From Streptomyces phaeofaciens (lineage in GTDB: Bacteria; Actinomycetota; Actinomycetes; Streptomycetales; Streptomycetaceae), in the NCBI RefSeq assembly GCF_014648915.1, contig NZ_BMSA01000014.1, forward strand, positions 186,001-250,000: a DNA stretch of 64,000 nt, in the 5' to 3' direction. Below the pieces are notes generated by a model that saw nothing but the letters and a program-made list of their open reading frames with translations, made no database searches and was not told the origin of the DNA. This document shows, one piece after another, positions 60,506 through 64,000 of the stretch. The first letter of the stretch is position 1, and each line of letters begins with the position of its first letter. Made by a program: the position numbers and the translations under genes.

Positions 60506-60951
60506 GCACCCCGAACACGACCCTCACGACCGCGCACGCCGAGGTGAAGGCGGAGATCACGCGGACGGACACCAAGGCCGGCCTGTTGCTCGCGTTCGTC
60601 GGTGCCGTGCTGGCCGGCGTGTGGTCGGGGGCCCGTGACCTGCCGATGAACATCGGCGCCTACGTGGTGGGCGGTCTGGGCCTGATGCTGCTGGTCGCGG
60701 CGATCGGTCTGCTGCTGCGCTCGACCCGTCCGAACCTGCGGGGCCGGCACGGCTTCCCGCTGTGGGCGACCCTCACCCCGGATGAGATCACCGCCACCGT
60801 CAACGGCGGGGACGTCGCGGCGGACGTGGCCGGGCTGTCGCGGATCGCGGTCGCCAAGTTCACCTGCCTGCGCCGTGCGGTCGACCTGACCATGGTCGGC
60901 GGTGTCCTGCTCCTGCTGGCCGTGCTGATCGCGGCGGGGGGTGCGCTGTGA
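60502..60951 (+). CDS. Membrane protein with PycTM-like (DUF5706) fold
   Basis: 149 residues from GTG 60502. A cytoplasmic helix HAEVKAEITRTDTKAGLLLAF is followed by two membrane segments (AYVVGGLGLMLLVAAIGLLL and a last one near MVGGVLLLLAVLIAAGG). The first helix motif DTKAGLLLAF and layout match the TM effectors of Pycsar defence, but here there is no adjacent cyclase. It more likely serves spread of the element or surface exclusion. Starts overlap on both sides. Confidence 0.7.
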   Translation: MSTPNTTLTTAHAEVKAEITRTDTKAGLLLAFVGAVLAGVWSGARDLPMNIGAYVVGGLGLMLLVAAIGLLLRSTRPNLRGRHGFPLWATLTPDEITATVNGGDVAADVAGLSRIAVAKFTCLRRAVDLTMVGGVLLLLAVLIAAGGAL

Positions 60952-61832
60952 AGGCCAGGACCGTACTGCCCGCTGTCGCGATGACGGCGGTGTCCATGGT
61001 GCTCACCCTCGCCGTGGTGATGATGTGGCTGGGCACCGCGATGCCGTGGCCCGTCGTGCTGGTCGTCGGTCTGGGCATCGACGGTGGATGGCTGGCCACC
61101 CTCGCCTACGAGCGCCGGTTGGCCGCGCAGGGCGACCACAGCCGAGCGGTGACCGCCGTGGGCTGGACGTTCGGGGCAGTCGCCACCGGCGTCCTGGTCG
61201 CGCACGCGCTGACCGCCGACCACTCGCGCGGCGCATGGCTGGCCGTGGCGTGGCTTCCGGTCGCGGCGAAGGCGCTGTGGCTGGTGCATGGTCTGTGGGA
61301 GCGCACCGCGCTCACCCCGGTCGCGCTGGACGCCATCGCGGGCATCCAGCAGGAAGCCCGCGACGAAGCGGCCGTGGCCCGTGCCCGGCTGCGCGCCGAA
61401 GCCTCCACCGAGGAGACCCGGCTGACGGCCGTGACGGCCGCCGGGGCACGCGTTGCACGCGTCCAGGCCAGGACCGCCGAAACTCTCGCCGGGGCGTGGT
61501 CGACGCTGGAGGCGGCGCGGCGGGGTGAGGACACCGGCAGGGCGCTGACCAGCGTGACGACCCGCGTCACACCCGACGTCACACCCACGTGGGAACTGCC
61601 CGTGTGGGGCCCCAGCGAGCCGGTTGCCGCGCTCCCGCCGGGCGAGGGCAACACCCTCTCCGACGCGGCGCTTGACGCGCTGGTCGACGAGATCCGGCAC
61701 AGCGAGACCCCGGCTCTGTCCTACCGCGAGATGGCCATCCGCTTCCGCGCGGCCGGCCACTCCGCCTCCGAGGTGCGGCTGCGCGCCGCATGGAAGCGCG
61801 TCGTGGCCTACCCCTCCCGCTCCGCACCGTGA
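60948..61832 (+). CDS. Plasmid-spread protein SpdB-like
   Basis: 294 residues from GTG 60948. The N-terminus has four hydrophobic segments (AVAMTAVSMVLTLAVVMMWL, WPVVLVVGLGIDGGWLATLA and two more), then a coiled-coil region rich in Ala, Arg and Glu (about 125-180) and a C-terminal helix-turn-helix-like part (LSYREMAIRFRAAGHSASEV). This is the arrangement of SpdB proteins, which spread elements between cell compartments in mycelium, and interact with Tra. Confidence 0.8.
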   Translation: MKARTVLPAVAMTAVSMVLTLAVVMMWLGTAMPWPVVLVVGLGIDGGWLATLAYERRLAAQGDHSRAVTAVGWTFGAVATGVLVAHALTADHSRGAWLAVAWLPVAAKALWLVHGLWERTALTPVALDAIAGIQQEARDEAAVARARLRAEASTEETRLTAVTAAGARVARVQARTAETLAGAWSTLEAARRGEDTGRALTSVTTRVTPDVTPTWELPVWGPSEPVAALPPGEGNTLSDAALDALVDEIRHSETPALSYREMAIRFRAAGHSASEVRLRAAWKRVVAYPSRSAP

Positions 61833-61853
61833 CTGTCTGAGGAGTCCTCACCC

Positions 61854-62171
61854 ATGGGCAAGCCCGACACCCGCAGCATCGACCGCGAGATCAGCAAGAC
61901 CACCCGCAAGCTGGAGGCCGTCCGCCGGGGCGAGACCTGGCCCCTCAACAGCAGCGAGCGGCGCACCGTGATCGGCGCGCTCGCCGGTGGCTCGTACCGG
62001 GTCCTGCGCGGTAAGAGCGCGGCCCGGCAGGAGAACCGGCTGGAGTCTCTCTCCGAGCAGGCCATCACCCGGCTGACGGCCGAACTGACCGCGCTGCACA
62101 CGGAGCGTCAGCGGATCGTGCGCGAGCACGCCACCGCCAAGGCCGCCAAGAAGTCCTCCAGCTGGTGGTGA
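61854..62171 (+). CDS. Hypothetical transfer-region protein
   Basis: 105 residues, strongly basic and helical (DREISKTTRKLEAVRRGETW, LTAELTALHTERQRIVREHA), probably a coiled coil, ending in SSSWW. A similar basic protein is common between spdB and tra genes in AICEs, but I cannot name a family. It lies 21 nt after spdB with GAGGAG ahead of the ATG. Confidence 0.65.
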   Translation: MGKPDTRSIDREISKTTRKLEAVRRGETWPLNSSERRTVIGALAGGSYRVLRGKSAARQENRLESLSEQAITRLTAELTALHTERQRIVREHATAKAAKKSSSWW

Positions 62172-62289
62172 CACCCGCCCACACCGCGTGAACCACGGCC
62201 AGGGACGGCCGCCCGTCCCCGGCCCCCACCTCTTTCCCGCATGCCCTTCCTGTCCTGCCCCCGCCGTGGGGCGCTGAGGAGACTTCCGC

Positions 62290-64000
62290 ATGTCCGAGAA
62301 CGTCGTTCACCTGCACAAAGACACCACCACCGCCGGGCCGACCGTGCTCGCCGTCGTGCCCGACCCGGCCCCGCCGGCGCCCGTCCCGCTGTGGGTGCGC
62401 TCCGGCCGCGCCGTCAAGCATGCGGTCACGCACGAGACCACGAAGACGACCGCCCGCGCCGTCGCCCGCCACAGCCTCTACGTGGTCGGCGGCGCCCGGA
62501 TCGTGGGCCGGCGGGCGTGGGACGGGAAGACCGCCGCCCGCTACGAGCGGTTCATGCGTGCGGCGGAAGCCGCGGGGAACATGGAGGCCGCTGAGGAGTG
62601 GGAGGAGCGCGGGCAGCGCTACCGCGACGCCCGGCACCGCCGCCGGATGGACCTGCTCCACTCCCCGGTGGACGCGGCCAAGGGCCTGGCCGTCGGTACC
62701 GGGACCGGCATAGGGGCGCTGGTCGCTCTCGGGATCGTCATGGCGATCGCGACCAAGGACGCGTCCGACGTCGTCACCCCGCTGATGGCGGTCGTGGGGT
62801 TCATCAACCTGCTGATCTGGATCGTGCAGGTGGTCTGGGGCCCGGCCGTGTCCCTGGGCCCGTTCCTGGCCCTGCTCGCCCTGTGGGCCGTGGGCAGCAA
62901 GCAGCAGGCCGCGCCGCAGTGGGCTCTTCCCGCCACCGTCCGCTCCGGTGAGGGTGAGCCGATCACCCCGTCCATCGTGGTCAAGGCCCTGCGCGACCTG
63001 GGTATCGCGCCCCTGCGCACCGCCATCAAGGAGATGGGCGACGCCGGCGCGAGCATGCTCGGTCCGATCCGGATCGCCGGATGCGGCGTCGAGGTCGACG
63101 TCACGCTCCCGTCCGGGGTGGCCACGGACGAGGTGCAGAAGCGCCGCAAGAAGCTCGCGGAGAACCTCACCCGGCACGAGCACGAAGTGTTCATCACCAT
63201 CCCGGAGGCCGCTCGCACGGTGCGGCTGTGGATCGCCGATTCCGGGGCGCTGGACGAGCCGATCGGCCCGTCTCCGCTGGTCACCGACGCGACCATGACC
63301 GCGAACTACAAGACCGGTAAGGCCCCGTGGGGCCAGGACCTGCGCGGCGACGCGGCCGCGATCAGCCTGTATCAGCGGCATCTACTGGTCACGGGTCTGT
63401 CCAACCAGGGCAAGACCGCCGCCCTGCGCTCGCTCGCACTGTGGCTGGCGCTGGACAAGTCGGTGCAGTTCTGGATCGCCGACCTGAAGGGCATCGGCGA
63501 CTGGGCCATGTTCGAGGGCATCGCTCAGGTGCTGATCGAGGGCCCGTCCGACGACCACGTCATCCGGGCGACCGAGATGGTCGAGGACGCGGTGGAGGAG
63601 ATGAACCGGCGCATCGAGGCACGCCGCAAGGACCCCAGCATCGTGTTCGAGCCGCTGATCGTGGTGGTGGACGAGGCGCAGCTGGCGTTCATGTGCCCGG
63701 TCGTCGGCGACGACAAGCGCCCGTACGGCGGCTCCAAGGCCACCTCCCGGTACTTCATGGGAGTCCGCAAGATTCACAACCAGGGCCGTGCGGTCGACGT
63801 GCTGATGTGGCAGGGCACGCAGGACCCCACCGACCAGAACCTTCCCAAGCTGGTCCGCGAGGGCGCCCACACCCGCGCCTCCCTCGTGGTGGGCACCGAG
63901 TCGCAGGCCCGGATGGCGCTCGGTGACAAGGCCGTCAACGGCGGCGCCGCCCCGCACCTGCTGCGCCAGGGTCTGGACAAGGGAACCCTCGTGGTCGCCT
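62290..64000 (+). CDS. FtsK/SpoIIIE-type conjugative DNA translocase (Tra), 3' truncated
   Basis: 570 residues from ATG 62290 are visible and the frame stays open to the window end. The N-terminus is cytoplasmic (about 1-130), followed by two membrane helices (ALVALGIVMAIATKD, LLIWIVQVVW) and the ATPase domain. Walker A is GLSNQGKTAAL (about 369-379), Walker B is LIVVVDEAQ (about 455-463), and FMGVRKIHNQGRAVDVLMW follows. Such translocases move double-stranded AICE DNA between mycelia. It is the last visible gene of the operon. Confidence 0.9.
   Translation, partial: MSENVVHLHKDTTTAGPTVLAVVPDPAPPAPVPLWVRSGRAVKHAVTHETTKTTARAVARHSLYVVGGARIVGRRAWDGKTAARYERFMRAAEAAGNMEAAEEWEERGQRYRDARHRRRMDLLHSPVDAAKGLAVGTGTGIGALVALGIVMAIATKDASDVVTPLMAVVGFINLLIWIVQVVWGPAVSLGPFLALLALWAVGSKQQAAPQWALPATVRSGEGEPITPSIVVKALRDLGIAPLRTAIKEMGDAGASMLGPIRIAGCGVEVDVTLPSGVATDEVQKRRKKLAENLTRHEHEVFITIPEAARTVRLWIADSGALDEPIGPSPLVTDATMTANYKTGKAPWGQDLRGDAAAISLYQRHLLVTGLSNQGKTAALRSLALWLALDKSVQFWIADLKGIGDWAMFEGIAQVLIEGPSDDHVIRATEMVEDAVEEMNRRIEARRKDPSIVFEPLIVVVDEAQLAFMCPVVGDDKRPYGGSKATSRYFMGVRKIHNQGRAVDVLMWQGTQDPTDQNLPKLVREGAHTRASLVVGTESQARMALGDKAVNGGAAPHLLRQGLDKGTLVVA

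Larger units (their letters stand above)
56459..64000. mobile_element. Actinomycete integrative conjugative element (AICE), left part
   Basis: The region from the tRNA-Thr fragment to the window end has the AICE gene set: GntR regulator, SpdB spread protein, FtsK/SpoIIIE-type Tra protein and small DUF6284 and PycTM proteins, plus a cargo module at its left end. GC is lower in the cargo (56.7-58.3 kb). The right end, with rep, xis, int and a full tRNA-Thr, lies outside the window. Confidence 0.85.

Overview
The window is high-GC chromosomal DNA from a Streptomyces-like actinomycete. The signs are GC-rich codon usage, frequent GTG starts, 1-4 nt start/stop overlaps, and gene content and order (murR-murQ, groEL2, a threonine-synthase-like gene, gpgS-otsA-otsB, nagK-nagA, a CdgB-like diguanylate cyclase, terD) that resemble, from memory, the S. 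coelicolor SCO4277-SCO4308 neighbourhood. No species is assigned.

Layout. 0-1.7 kb: end of an HD hydrolase gene, an acetyltransferase and two small genes. 1.8-6.4 kb: cell-wall amino-sugar recycling (RpiR/MurR regulator, MurQ etherase, PTS EIIBC). 6.5-8.4 kb: secreted S1 protease and lipoprotein. 8.7-15.2 kb: carboxylesterase, MFS exporter, phosphoesterase, old-yellow-enzyme, glycerophosphodiesterase. 15.3-19.8 kb: GroEL with CIRCE elements, a cold-shock protein, and a SAM-riboswitch-controlled pair of a threonine-synthase homologue and a MoaD/ThiS sulfur carrier, proposed here to make homocysteine. 19.9-23.3 kb: glucosylglycerate and trehalose synthesis. 23.6-28.3 kb: a GlcNAc-type locus (binding protein, NagK, NagA, PfkB kinase) with two clear DasR (dre) sites. 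28.4-42 kb: CBM protein, GAF-PAS-GGDEF protein, flavin reductase, ArfB, TerD, GNAT-NUDIX fusion, M1 peptidase, pentapeptide protein and oxidoreductases.

42-54 kb holds the most unusual chromosomal system. Two paralogous HExxH (alpha-ketoglutarate peptide beta-hydroxylase type) proteins each follow a tiny FxsA-like precursor peptide gene of 56 or 61 codons. A trypsin-like protease with a C-terminal effector-associated domain lies between them. A rhomboid-like membrane protein sits downstream of the first, and an NB-ARC/TPR protein of the FxsT type and a VMAP-like protein follow. No radical-SAM FxsB is present, so this looks like a stripped-down RiPP/conflict system. An ECF sigma factor operon (sigma, CU044_5270 protein, a 49-residue membrane peptide) follows.

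56.46 kb to the right edge is the left part of an integrated actinomycete conjugative element (AICE). It starts at a 3' tRNA-Thr(TGT) fragment, the attachment site. It carries a probable toxin-antitoxin-chaperone module (HicA-like toxin, HTH antitoxin, SecB-like chaperone), a YdcF protein, a GntR/UTRA regulator with three identical-core operators, and a transfer operon (DUF6284, PycTM-like membrane protein, SpdB, hypothetical, FtsK/Tra, cut by the window end). The transfer operon has a structured leader that includes a tRNA-like fold. Integrase, Xis, Rep and the rebuilt tRNA should lie beyond the right edge.
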